Below are positions 7,226 through 16,441 of a DNA stretch of 30,948 nucleotides, in pieces. The stretch is taken from NCBI GenBank assembly GCA_044223895.1, contig JBGALL010000012.1, forward strand, positions 1 to 30,948. The letters run 5' to 3'. This DNA comes from CAKZSU01 sp044223895. Lineage in GTDB: Bacteria; Patescibacteriota; Microgenomatia; UBA10105; UBA927. The translations under genes were made by a program, and so were the position numbers. How positions within the stretch are numbered: position 1 is the first letter of the stretch; each line of letters begins with the position of its first letter. The notes under the pieces were generated by a model. The model was given only the letters and a program-made list of their open reading frames with translations, did no database searches and was not told where the DNA came from.

Positions 7226-9182
7226 GCATGGTGTCAACTATTGTTAAGGCTTTGTCTCCATCAATTTTTATGGTATCAAAATACCATTGTAATGCCTCAT
7301 AGCGTGGTTTATTCTCTTCTTTTACTAATTCAAGAGCTTCTTTTCTAGTAATAATTCCCTGACGAATTTGATTACTCCTTAGACCGTCATGTTCAGTAAA
7401 CCCTTGAACCTTATAATATATATAGTTATAAAATGGCGGGGTGCCATCATCTATTCTCCAGGTTGCTATTGTATCAGTAGGTGATTCCCACCCATATCTT
7501 CCTTTTAAAGTAGAAATTATTTCATTTTCATCCCAAGGTATATAGTGCCAAAGATAAACAAACTCGTGGGACATGAGGTATGCGGAAAAATAAGCTCCAA
7601 CAGTATCAACAAGTGATGAATTTATATAACTAGGATTAAATAGATATTCCCGTGCATAATAGGCAGCCATTTGTACTTTCCCCATCCACGATAAATTGTG
7701 CAAAACTCCACCTGGAGTTCCATCAAAAATCCCGTAATATCCAAATTTAAATCGTTCATCTTCTAATTCGTTACCACGGCAATATATCATAAGATCTGTT
7801 TTCGTCTGGCGTTTAACTTGTTCAGCGAAATATTCTGCTTGTTTATCCCCTGCCATAAATAAGGGAATCATTGCTAAATTTGGTCGCTTTAGCCAAGCTA
7901 GAACATTTTTGCGTATATTTTCTCTTTTCTTTCTTATATCAGCCGACACAATAATATGCTCCACACCCATTTCAGAGGTAAGTCTATATTGATTTCTTCT
8001 AGCAATGTCAGTAACCATACCCCAGTCATACGTATAAGCAATTGGATCCATTCCTAAAATATTTTTTACGTAATGCAATCCATAAGAACTATCTCTTCCT
8101 CCACTTAAGGCTACTATGCATTTTTTGTTTTTTATTTTCTTTCCATCTCGCTCAAGAAATTCTATTAATTTATGTTTACCCTTATAAACGATTTTGTTTG
8201 AGGTTCTACAAAAATTACATATACCATAGGTATCAAAAGAAATAAGTGGCATTGTTTCGGGTAAAATACAACGAGTACAACGACGAATTTTTTCTATAGC
8301 TTTGAAATCAGGAACATGTTCTTTTAAGAAACGTAATTTATTTTTTACAGATTCATGAACAAATTCAAAAGATTTTGATTCATTATTTATGTATTCAAAT
8401 CTGAAGATTGGTGAAGATTTTTTGAGCTTTTTTGATCTAACATGAGTCTTTAGACTAAAACTCGTTAGATCAAAAGTCTCCAAGCCAAAGGACATACCTT
8501 TTCCTGGCTCTAGCTTATCAATTCTATGTTTTCCTTTTAGAGATTCTTTTAAGATATATTCTTCTGATGCTATTACAAACAATTTATTTTTTGTATATGA
8601 GTAATAAACAGATCCCGTGTTCGTTGCTACTACAATTTTTGGATAAAAACGATTAAGCAAAATTATACTTGCTGCTCCTTTTATCTGGTCAAATACAGCA
8701 GACACAGATTCTTCTATAGATAAACCCCTTTTTATGAAATATTCTGATAATTTCAATATTACTTCTGTATCAATATCAAATTCACGTCTAATTGAAGAGA
8801 ATTTTTTCCAAAGTTCTAGTTCATTTACGATCATTCCGTTGTGAACACCAATAGTATCGCTGGTAATTACTGGTTGATTGTTAGTACTTTTATAAGCACT
8901 ACCGTTTGTCGCTAACCGGGTATTTCCTATGACAAAAGGTGCATATGCATTTTTAACAGAATTAAGTGACAAATCTAATATTTTTTTGTATTCTTCATTT
9001 TTAACTAGGATTGAAGCCTTTTCTGGCATTCGCAGAATCTTTGCAAAAGGAGAATTAATCATAACTATCCCAGAAGCTTCTTTTCCCCTTGATTCAGATA
9101 AAGTAAATAAGTCATTGCATAGCTGACTCATTTCATCTTTATCAGTGTTTGAACTCCAAGATATACCGATTATTCCACACAT
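7212..9182 (-). CDS. Class II glutaminase fused to WbpG-type N-acetyl sugar amidotransferase
   Basis: Residues 1-~245 form an Ntn-type class II glutamine amidotransferase. MCGIIGI gives Cys2 as nucleophile once Met is removed; NTRLATNG (R89) and VHNGMI (N115) are the expected glutamine-site motifs. After a linker comes the WbpG/PseA-like part: zinc-type cysteines C302-x2-C305 and C322-x2-C325, then the ATP-pyrophosphatase loop SGGRDSS at 360-366. In Pseudomonas aeruginosa O-antigen synthesis, WbpG takes ammonia from separate HisH/HisF-like proteins to turn an acetamido group into an acetamidino group. Here the ammonia source appears to be built in and of a different class. It is the last gene of the minus-strand run, one base after the hydrolase fusion gene. 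Amide formation on another sugar acid is an alternative product. Confidence 0.85.
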   Translation of the reverse strand: MCGIIGISWSSNTDKDEMSQLCNDLFTLSESRGKEASGIVMINSPFAKILRMPEKASILVKNEEYKKILDLSLNSVKNAYAPFVIGNTRLATNGSAYKSTNNQPVITSDTIGVHNGMIVNELELWKKFSSIRREFDIDTEVILKLSEYFIKRGLSIEESVSAVFDQIKGAASIILLNRFYPKIVVATNTGSVYYSYTKNKLFVIASEEYILKESLKGKHRIDKLEPGKGMSFGLETFDLTSFSLKTHVRSKKLKKSSPIFRFEYINNESKSFEFVHESVKNKLRFLKEHVPDFKAIEKIRRCTRCILPETMPLISFDTYGICNFCRTSNKIVYKGKHKLIEFLERDGKKIKNKKCIVALSGGRDSSYGLHYVKNILGMDPIAYTYDWGMVTDIARRNQYRLTSEMGVEHIIVSADIRKKRENIRKNVLAWLKRPNLAMIPLFMAGDKQAEYFAEQVKRQTKTDLMIYCRGNELEDERFKFGYYGIFDGTPGGVLHNLSWMGKVQMAAYYAREYLFNPSYINSSLVDTVGAYFSAYLMSHEFVYLWHYIPWDENEIISTLKGRYGWESPTDTIATWRIDDGTPPFYNYIYYKVQGFTEHDGLRSNQIRQGIITRKEALELVKEENKPRYEALQWYFDTIKIDGDKALTIVDTMPTKY

Positions 9183-9183
9183 A

Positions 9184-12141
9184 TTAATTATTGTATGTAA
9201 CTTTAACTGCTATATCAGTAGTGAAATTGGGAGAAGTTATTTGAACATCTCCTTGAAGTAACTGCTGTTTAGCTATTACTTCTCCTTTTTCGGGATCGTA
9301 CCAAATTGCCTCACCAGATTTTTTCAAGTGGAGTGTGGTTGTAAAGAATGTAAATGATTGTTGATCGGTAAAATGATAAAAATATCCCATTAATTCCTTT
9401 TCTGAGCTTAAACTATAGCCCCGAACATTACTATTATCAACTGTAATTGATGTTTCTTCTGCAGATATATCTATGTTTTTTGTAAATTTCTGAAGATTTT
9501 GTATCTCTTTTCGCTCCTTTTCTCCGATATATAAATTAGCATTTACATATGGAGCCACAGGATTTGTACGGCGATCAGATTGGTTCCAAAATATAAACAT
9601 ACTTTCATTAAAAAAGGCTGTCCATGAACGGACTCTCATTCGTAATCTTGATCTGTCACGATCATCGTCAACACTATTACCTTGCTCTCCAAAAATAATC
9701 GGTTTGTAAAAGGGCAAATATTTGTTTATCTCCCATGTTGTAGCTATATCAGATTTATCTGGTTGTTCTGTAAAATACCAATGAGGAGAAATTATAGATA
9801 TTTCCTGGAGATTAGGCCAAATATGACTCATACTTATCGGACGCTTCTCTGGGTCAGCGGCAGCAATTTCGTTTGCAATAAATTTTACCTGAGATTCTGA
9901 AGTGTATGCTTCATTTGCTATTTCCCAAATACTTACATACGCACCATAGCGAGCTATGATATACCGTATGTATTGTTTCATTGCCTTTAATTCATTGGGA
10001 TACTGATATCCAAATGGCACTTCAAATCCAAAGATTGTCATCCATATTTGAAAGTTATGGATTTTTAAAGATTTAACAAATTCATCTCCATATTTACCTT
10101 CTGCAATAAGGAATTTATTATTGATTGTGAAGTTTTTCCAAAGATTAAATGACGAATTATCTACGCTCCATCTATACAAATTAAACCCTCCCTGCTGGGC
10201 ATATGCGTTAAGGTAATCATTCAAATCTAATTTATGGTTTTTATAATAAGCATCCCTCACCTGGCCACTAACAGAAGAATAGTTTGCTTCTTCTTCTATA
10301 AACCAATCATCTAGGGGAGACCCATTCTGGTTATAGTCTCGAATTATATCCCCGATTCCAATTCCATTAAATATAGTTTTATTATCTAGTGTTAATCTGC
10401 GTTTATTTTTTTCATAGATCTTTAAAAAAGCGGCTGATGTTTCTGTATCACTAGAAAATCCCCCTGTAAATGTATTATTATTTCCTGCAGCTTTAAAGGT
10501 TATTTTAAATTTCCAATTTCCTTTTTTGGTCGGATTGAATCTTACTTTCCAAATATTTTTATCATAGTAAAAACCATCTACAGAATAGACCTCATCAGAA
10601 TTTTGTTGAAATTCCGCTGTTACAGAAATATCTTGCCATGGATTATCGTAGTATTTATCATCAAAGTGGATCGTAAATTCGTGAATATTATACTGCCCTA
10701 CCTTTTCGATCGATTGTTCTAAAGAGATTTTACTTTTGGGAATAGGTGGCTCTCCTGTTTCTTTATTTAAAATAAAAAAGGATCCATTTGTACTGGTGTC
10801 GTAGATATATTTCCCTTCAACCAATGGGAAAGAATTTACTTTGCCAAAAGCTGTATGATCCCATTTCAGTTTGCCGTCAATCGTGTAGGCATACAAATTC
10901 CCAAGGCTATCAGTATTAAATATTGAGACTGGCTTAAATATTAGAGATATATATGATAATAAATTTTGATGTTTTGGGATAAAATTCCAATCTGCAGAAA
11001 TAATAGGTTTGGAAAAATTTCTATTTGGTAACTGATTTTCCCAAATCTTTTGGCCGTCAAATAGATTGATAGCCGATGTCATATGCTTATTACCCAGGAC
11101 CACTAATGGCCCAAATTGCTCAACACAGCTTGTTTCTTTGCCATACGGATATGTTTTCCAAATTGTGTTTCCCTTTTTCAAGGAGATCATGGAAATTTCA
11201 CCTTCTGAATTGACAATAAACCCATATCTGGTCAGGGGGTGTTGAATAACAAATTTTGTTAATTGGAGATATTGTTCTGGAAAGAAAAAACGAAATTGAT
11301 TTATAGTATCGGAAAGATTAAGTTTTTGGAAGCATTTTATTTTTCCACTACCATTTTCTAATTTCCATAATTCTTTTCCATTTTTTTTGTTAATAGCAAA
11401 TATTTGTTTATCGGTTGATACAAACAAGCTGTCATTATAGATAAAAAGCTTATTTTTGACTTCATCACCGATAGAATATTCCCAATTAGTTTTACCAGTA
11501 TTTTTATTTAGTGAATAAATTGTGCCATTTATCCCAGCATAATATAGATCGTCATTCTCAACTATAATAGTATCTTGTAATAATCCAGCTGAATCAGTTG
11601 ATCTTTTTTTATTACTATCTTCCGTGAAATTTAAACTCCAACGTTCTTTCCCAGAGTTAACATCTATACTACGCAAATTCCCTACGGTATCAGAAAAATA
11701 TACTTTTTCTTTTTCTAAAAGTGGTTGATTTAAATTGTAAAAACCTTGGTTATCATATCTCCAAATTTCAACACCGCTCTTTTTGTCTAATCCATAGAGG
11801 ATGCCATTATTTGAAGCTATCACTAATATATTTCTATAAATTTGGGGATAAGAGAAAATTCCATAATCTGTTTTATATTGCCAAATAATTTTTCCATCTT
11901 TTTTGTTCATTGCATACATTGTTCCCCAGGTATTTCCAAAATAGACTGTGTCTTCCTCTGATTTAAAGGTAAAGGTCTCTCCATCTGTGTTTACTTTCCA
12001 CCAATAGGTCTTATTATTTAGGTATATTTTATAGATTAATAACAAAATTATACCAAGAAGACCAATAATAGTAATAGGTAATATCTTTTTTACCCTGTCT
12101 TTTCTAAATTTATTTACTAATAATTTGTTTAAGTTTTTCAT
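9184..12141 (-). CDS. Membrane-anchored PQQ-repeat propeller fused to DUF5060 and a glycoside hydrolase domain
   Basis: With the start at 12141 the protein has 985 residues. A membrane span lies at about 20-40. It is followed by repeated PQQ/BamB-like blades to about 465 (VYFGNTWGTMYAM, NGILYGLDKKSG, NGTIYSLNKNTG and others, each with a Gly-x-x-x-Trp pattern). A DUF5060-like beta domain follows at about 487-575, then a TIM-barrel glycosidase with IWEIANEAY (presumed acid/base Glu744) and IFGEQG (presumed nucleophile Glu819). A short beta-rich tail ends the protein. The enzymatic part should lie outside the cell, tethered to the membrane. It may trim, release or remodel a surface polysaccharide, or degrade a foreign one. 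Met codons at 12159 and 12150 are also in frame; all overlap the upstream GT4 gene. The substrate cannot be told. Confidence 0.75.
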   Translation of the reverse strand: MKNLNKLLVNKFRKDRVKKILPITIIGLLGIILLLIYKIYLNNKTYWWKVNTDGETFTFKSEEDTVYFGNTWGTMYAMNKKDGKIIWQYKTDYGIFSYPQIYRNILVIASNNGILYGLDKKSGVEIWRYDNQGFYNLNQPLLEKEKVYFSDTVGNLRSIDVNSGKERWSLNFTEDSNKKRSTDSAGLLQDTIIVENDDLYYAGINGTIYSLNKNTGKTNWEYSIGDEVKNKLFIYNDSLFVSTDKQIFAINKKNGKELWKLENGSGKIKCFQKLNLSDTINQFRFFFPEQYLQLTKFVIQHPLTRYGFIVNSEGEISMISLKKGNTIWKTYPYGKETSCVEQFGPLVVLGNKHMTSAINLFDGQKIWENQLPNRNFSKPIISADWNFIPKHQNLLSYISLIFKPVSIFNTDSLGNLYAYTIDGKLKWDHTAFGKVNSFPLVEGKYIYDTSTNGSFFILNKETGEPPIPKSKISLEQSIEKVGQYNIHEFTIHFDDKYYDNPWQDISVTAEFQQNSDEVYSVDGFYYDKNIWKVRFNPTKKGNWKFKITFKAAGNNNTFTGGFSSDTETSAAFLKIYEKNKRRLTLDNKTIFNGIGIGDIIRDYNQNGSPLDDWFIEEEANYSSVSGQVRDAYYKNHKLDLNDYLNAYAQQGGFNLYRWSVDNSSFNLWKNFTINNKFLIAEGKYGDEFVKSLKIHNFQIWMTIFGFEVPFGYQYPNELKAMKQYIRYIIARYGAYVSIWEIANEAYTSESQVKFIANEIAAADPEKRPISMSHIWPNLQEISIISPHWYFTEQPDKSDIATTWEINKYLPFYKPIIFGEQGNSVDDDRDRSRLRMRVRSWTAFFNESMFIFWNQSDRRTNPVAPYVNANLYIGEKERKEIQNLQKFTKNIDISAEETSITVDNSNVRGYSLSSEKELMGYFYHFTDQQSFTFFTTTLHLKKSGEAIWYDPEKGEVIAKQQLLQGDVQITSPNFTTDIAVKVTYNN

Positions 12142-13135
12142 AGAAGTCATTAAAATCATTAGAAATGAAGTATTTTATCGTTTTATACATAGATTGTTCT
12201 TCCCTAAGAAAATCTCCGACCAAACATGTCCTACCGTAACTCAAGGCTTCTAAAATTGCAATTGGAAAGCCCTCTAATTCAGATGGCAAAACAAATACTT
12301 TACAATTACTTATTAATTCATCTTTTTCCTTGCCAAAAACATAGCCGGTAAAAATTATGCTTCTATCATTTTTTTTAGCAGCTTTTTTCAAATAGGCAGT
12401 ATATGCATCACTGTGGCTTGTGTCACCTGCTAATACGAGCTTTATTTTTTTGTGATTCATATGTTGATGTGCTTGTATTAACCACTCAATTCTTTTCTCG
12501 GGCACAAAGCGACCCAAATACAAAACATATCGATTAGTTTCTAGACCATACTTCAATTTAAGCTTTTGCAAGTTCACTTTTGAACGCTCTTTGATTACAT
12601 ACGGTTCATACGTTGCAATAACGCCATAATTATTAGAAACATATTCCTTTAGTGAGTTTGAAACCACAAAAATTTTTGCTGAGAATCTCACAGAAATTTT
12701 TTCACTCAACAGAAGAAATGACTTCGCCAATCTATTCCATTTTTTCCTTTTCCAGTCTAAAGAATGAATAGTTAGATACACTTTTTTTCCAAAAAAAAAT
12801 GGTATAAAGCTAAAAAATCCAGGACCTATTCCTTGATACCAAACTGCCGAAGTATTGCTAAAGGAAGCGTGTACTGATGCTACAAAGCTAGAGGTTATTG
12901 CATCGAAAAATTTCGTATTTAATGATGGCAATTCTACAATTTCTATTCCTTTATAAGACGAAAGACTATTTTTAATAGTCCATTTTCTGACATAACAACG
13001 CACTTTTTTTCCTCTTTTTTTTAGTTCAAGAGCTTTTTGCTCCACATAGGCTTCTACACCAGAGGTTCCGATAAATTCCTTTGGAAATCCTTTTTGACCG
13101 ATGATAGAAATATTTTGTTCTGGTATTTCAAACAT
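12110..13135 (-). CDS. GT4 glycosyltransferase (DUF1972-like N-terminus)
   Basis: The N-terminus ISIIGQKGFPKEFIGTSGVE followed by AYVEQKALELKKRGKKV is typical of GT4 enzymes with a DUF1972-like first domain (rhamnosyl/galactosyl type). The C-terminal domain has LYLGRFVPEKR at about 205-215. The EX7E motif in ELEGFPIAILEA has E288 and E296 both present. It should transfer a sugar from a nucleotide donor to the growing lipid-linked glycan on the cytoplasmic side. At 341 residues it is slightly short but complete. The start overlaps the previous gene's stop by 8 bases (ATGTTTGA), which suggests translational coupling. It is clearly different from the three related GT4 genes before it in the operon. 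Confidence 0.85.
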   Translation of the reverse strand: MFEIPEQNISIIGQKGFPKEFIGTSGVEAYVEQKALELKKRGKKVRCYVRKWTIKNSLSSYKGIEIVELPSLNTKFFDAITSSFVASVHASFSNTSAVWYQGIGPGFFSFIPFFFGKKVYLTIHSLDWKRKKWNRLAKSFLLLSEKISVRFSAKIFVVSNSLKEYVSNNYGVIATYEPYVIKERSKVNLQKLKLKYGLETNRYVLYLGRFVPEKRIEWLIQAHQHMNHKKIKLVLAGDTSHSDAYTAYLKKAAKKNDRSIIFTGYVFGKEKDELISNCKVFVLPSELEGFPIAILEALSYGRTCLVGDFLREEQSMYKTIKYFISNDFNDFYEKLKQIISK

Positions 13136-14219
13136 TTAGCAAACGTATGTAGTCTATAATATTATTGTCAGCATTATAATGAACAACGTGCTGTTTTGCT
13201 AATCTTATTACTCGAGAATAGGTATTATAATGTTTTAATATTAGTGATATTCTCCTGGTCATATGTTCAATATCTTCTTCTATAAATCCGTTACTATTAT
13301 TTTTTAGGACTTCATCAACCCCATAAAAAGGCAGGGTAACTACAATAGCTCCACAGGCCATAGCATCAAGTAAAGCTATGGGAAAACCCTCTGTATTTAT
13401 CTGGGGAGTAAATATACATATTTTTGTTTTCTTAAGATAATGACTTATATTATGTTTGGCAGAATATACAAAAATATTTTTTTTCATATTTCGTTCTCTA
13501 ATAGTTTCTTCAACGGCTATACTTTCGCTTCCCTCTCCTATAAGCAATGATCGAAGATTACTTTTTTTTGTATCTTTCACTGCCGCTAGTGTATCTATTA
13601 CTTTTGATATATTTTTTGTTTTTTCAATTCTTCCAAAATATATAGTGTCATAGTTCCTCTGTTTATAATTTATTTTTTGACTCGTATAAATAGACCAGTT
13701 AGGAATAATTTCTATATTCTTGTTGTTAATTCCGAATTGTTCTTGTAAATTCTTTCCGACAGCTGTTGTTGGTACAACAATGCGATCAGCGAAAGGGTAT
13801 AGCAATCTAATTCCCAATTTTTGAATAATTGGAAACTTCATAAAATTAATCATTGTTGAAGTGAAGTGATCTTCACTAACTACAACATGGATATGTTTCC
13901 AAAAAAACACAAACTTGAGTAAAAGAACTGGTAAAGCATATGGACTAATAAACACTAAGATACTTCTATAATTTTTTGTATATATCTCTCCACACAGTCG
14001 AATAAGAAAATGCAAACTAGAAAGATTTACGATTTTCAACTGTAAATTATCATTCTTTATTTGACTAGTTAAATTAAATTTGTGATTTTTTTTTAATAGA
14101 ACAGTTATTTTTATCAGAGGTTTGTGGACAGCCATGTAATTGACAATATCCACTATTTTTCTAGGAATACCTCCTAACCCTAGGTTTGAATATACGACTA
14201 AAATTTCATTTTCATTCAT
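13128..14219 (-). CDS. GT4 glycosyltransferase, paralogue 3 of a tandem set, with EX7D instead of EX7E
   Basis: The N-terminus NLGLGGIPRKIVDIVNYM (12-29) and the middle VVSEDHFTS match the two neighbouring upstream genes. IYFGRIEKTKN and TEGFPIALLDAMACG place it in GT4. In the EX7E motif the first Glu is E277 but the second position is Asp (D285), whereas its paralogues keep Glu. This is a conservative change that may affect donor-ribose binding. It probably adds one sugar of the repeat unit. It overlaps the preceding gene by ATGA and the next by 8 bases, so the set is one translationally coupled operon. Confidence 0.82.
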   Translation of the reverse strand: MNENEILVVYSNLGLGGIPRKIVDIVNYMAVHKPLIKITVLLKKNHKFNLTSQIKNDNLQLKIVNLSSLHFLIRLCGEIYTKNYRSILVFISPYALPVLLLKFVFFWKHIHVVVSEDHFTSTMINFMKFPIIQKLGIRLLYPFADRIVVPTTAVGKNLQEQFGINNKNIEIIPNWSIYTSQKINYKQRNYDTIYFGRIEKTKNISKVIDTLAAVKDTKKSNLRSLLIGEGSESIAVEETIRERNMKKNIFVYSAKHNISHYLKKTKICIFTPQINTEGFPIALLDAMACGAIVVTLPFYGVDEVLKNNSNGFIEEDIEHMTRRISLILKHYNTYSRVIRLAKQHVVHYNADNNIIDYIRLLNV

Positions 14220-15316
14220 AGCTGTAATAATTCGATATATTGTTGAATATTTTTTGGGCTATAATACTTATTAACAAAACTATATCCTTTATTACCAAGA
14301 TTTCTTCTCAAGACTGGTTTACCAAGAAGAAGTTTCACCAACCTAATAAAATCTTTTTCAGAATTGTAAATATATCCATTCACTCCATTTTTTATAAGTT
14401 CTTCAGCCCCTGGATACCCAAAGGAAAGAATAGGTAATCTATTGTGCATTGCTTCCAGTACAGATAAAGGAAGCCCTTCATTTAAAGAAGGAAACACAAA
14501 TATACTGGACTGTGAGAAATATTTTTTAACATTTGATTGGAACCCCATAAATATGACACTCTTTTCTAGTTTATGATTTTCAATATAATGTTTTAACTCT
14601 TCCTCCTGTGATCCTGTCCCAACTATACAAAGTAATATTTTTTTATGAACCTTTAATTTTCTTAAAGACTCTAATAAAGACTGTACGTTCTTTACTTTTT
14701 CTAATCTTCCTACATACAACAGATCATATATGATTTTAGAAGAAGTCCTAGAATTTTTTATTTGTTTTGGGGAAAACCAATTAGAAACCTGAATTATTTT
14801 TGAACTCGACAATTTATACTTATGTCGCAATGTTTTTTCTATTTGTTCATTAACGGTACAAATTGCATCAGCATGATGAAACAATAAATTAAATACAAAC
14901 TTACGCAGAATTGGCAAATTCCCTTTTAGGTCGTTGTTCAATTCATCAGGTACTGACCAATCTTCACTAAAAATTACAATTGTTTGTCGGAAAAAACACA
15001 CTATTTTAATTAACATAGCACACATTTCTGGGATGAAGGTAAAAGCCAATATAGCCGAGGGTTTGTAAAATATACCTAGAAACGCACAATAGATAGGAAA
15101 AAAAAATGGCAATTTTGACCAAGTTGTGTCTGGATAATATTTAAGTATAACATTCTTATTCGTAATTTCTTTCTGTCTATCATCTGAGTGCTTTTCCCGT
15201 AAAATTATAATGGTCCGAACATCTGGTCTGCATTGTAAATAATTTACAATATCAATTATCTTAGTTTGGATTCCTCCTATATCTAATCTGTAATACATTA
15301 TGAATAAGGTTTTCAT
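14216..15316 (-). CDS. GT4 glycosyltransferase, paralogue 2 of a tandem set
   Basis: The N-terminus YRLDIGGIQTKIIDIVNYL (9-27) aligns with the two flanking genes. The C-terminal domain has LLYVGRLEKVKN (199-210) and an intact EX7E motif in LNEGLPLSVLEAM (E280, E288). An IFSEDW segment sits where the paralogues have VVSEDH and VVNEDN. At 366 residues it is full length for GT4. It probably acts in the cytoplasm on the lipid-linked glycan intermediate; donor and linkage are unknown. The gap to the upstream gene is 15 bases, and its stop overlaps the next start by ATGA. Confidence 0.83.
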   Translation of the reverse strand: MKTLFIMYYRLDIGGIQTKIIDIVNYLQCRPDVRTIIILREKHSDDRQKEITNKNVILKYYPDTTWSKLPFFFPIYCAFLGIFYKPSAILAFTFIPEMCAMLIKIVCFFRQTIVIFSEDWSVPDELNNDLKGNLPILRKFVFNLLFHHADAICTVNEQIEKTLRHKYKLSSSKIIQVSNWFSPKQIKNSRTSSKIIYDLLYVGRLEKVKNVQSLLESLRKLKVHKKILLCIVGTGSQEEELKHYIENHKLEKSVIFMGFQSNVKKYFSQSSIFVFPSLNEGLPLSVLEAMHNRLPILSFGYPGAEELIKNGVNGYIYNSEKDFIRLVKLLLGKPVLRRNLGNKGYSFVNKYYSPKNIQQYIELLQL

Positions 15317-15331
15317 TGATAGTAGAAAAAT

Positions 15332-16441
15332 TTAAAATATTCCTAAAAGGTTGAGATACTTTTGAATATTCTCTTCACCGAAATATTTTTTTATGTCAAT
15401 TTTTGCTTTTTTTGATATTTTGTTTCTTTCTCGTTTATTTTTTAGTAGTAAAGTAGTTTTTTTAATAAATTCTTGTTTAGATTCGTAAATATAGCCATTT
15501 TTTGAGTCTACGATTACATCCTCTACACCTTCAAATTTATAAGTAACGACGGGAGTTCCAACTGCCATGGCTTCTAATATAACAACCGGAAATCCTTCTC
15601 CTCTTTTTTGTGATGAAAAAATAAACACCTTCGATTGTTTTAATACAGTTTTAATATCTTGTATAGGGTTGAAGAAACGAATGAAACTATCGAGCTTATG
15701 AGTATTTACATAATTTAAGAGTTGTTTTTTCTCAGAGCCACTTCCAAATATATGAAAAGATATTTTTTTTCTTGATTTCAGCAACGATTCAGTAGATTCT
15801 AAAAAGATATAAACTTTCTTTGATTTATCTAGTCTACCTGCATATAACAAATCTATAGGTTTTTTAGATGAAGCTGTATTTTTTAATAATGTCCAATTAG
15901 GGATTTTAACTAATTTGTTATAGCTGATATGAAAACTCTTATGTAAATCTTCTTTGACAGCAAGTGTTGGAACTATTATGTAATCAGCCAAAGGATACAA
16001 GAGATATATTCCTAAATAATTAAGCAATTTGTATTTATAATTAGAAATAACACCAGAAGTATAATTATCTTCATTCACGACAACACATGTCTTCTTCCAA
16101 AAAAAGATTATTTTAGTTAACAAAATTGGTAACGAAAAAGGACTTAAAAAGGTTAATACTGCATCCGGCTGTATGTCTTTGTATCTTTTCAAGACATAAA
16201 AAGTAAAAAAAAATGGCCCTTTTACGGATCTAATATCATGCGAATAATCATATATTTTTAGATTTTTACTATGTATTAGATTACCTTTATCAAAAGCGCT
16301 TCGAGTTCTCAAAAGAAGATGAATGTTTATTTGAGGATAATATTTATCGAGATAATTAATTATGTCGACAATTTTTGTCTGAACACCACCTAGACCTAGA
16401 TCATAAAAAATAAGTAATATGCTTTTTGATGTGCGCTTCAT
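15332..16441 (-). CDS. GT4 glycosyltransferase, paralogue 1 of a tandem set
   Basis: This is the first of three related GT4 genes in transcription order. It has YDLGLGGVQTKIVDIINYL (13-31), VVNEDNYTS (121-129), LLYAGRLDKSKK (198-209) and an intact EX7E in GEGFPVVILEA (E282, E290). At 369 residues it is complete. It should transfer a hexose or similar sugar from a nucleotide donor; specificity cannot be read. Its ATG overlaps the stop of the DUF4330-like gene in an ATGA, which fits coupled translation. It is most similar by eye to the 13128-14219 gene (shared FSLP/YALP and YPLAD/YPFAD segments), with the middle paralogue more diverged. Confidence 0.85.
   Translation of the reverse strand: MKRTSKSILLIFYDLGLGGVQTKIVDIINYLDKYYPQINIHLLLRTRSAFDKGNLIHSKNLKIYDYSHDIRSVKGPFFFTFYVLKRYKDIQPDAVLTFLSPFSLPILLTKIIFFWKKTCVVVNEDNYTSGVISNYKYKLLNYLGIYLLYPLADYIIVPTLAVKEDLHKSFHISYNKLVKIPNWTLLKNTASSKKPIDLLYAGRLDKSKKVYIFLESTESLLKSRKKISFHIFGSGSEKKQLLNYVNTHKLDSFIRFFNPIQDIKTVLKQSKVFIFSSQKRGEGFPVVILEAMAVGTPVVTYKFEGVEDVIVDSKNGYIYESKQEFIKKTTLLLKNKRERNKISKKAKIDIKKYFGEENIQKYLNLLGIF

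Noticed and set aside
12142..12159. Earlier in-frame Met codons (12159, 12150) for the propeller-glycosidase gene
   Set aside because: They only lengthen the overlap with the upstream GT4 gene and add six residues without a motif. 12141 seemed the simpler choice, but the difference is not decisive.
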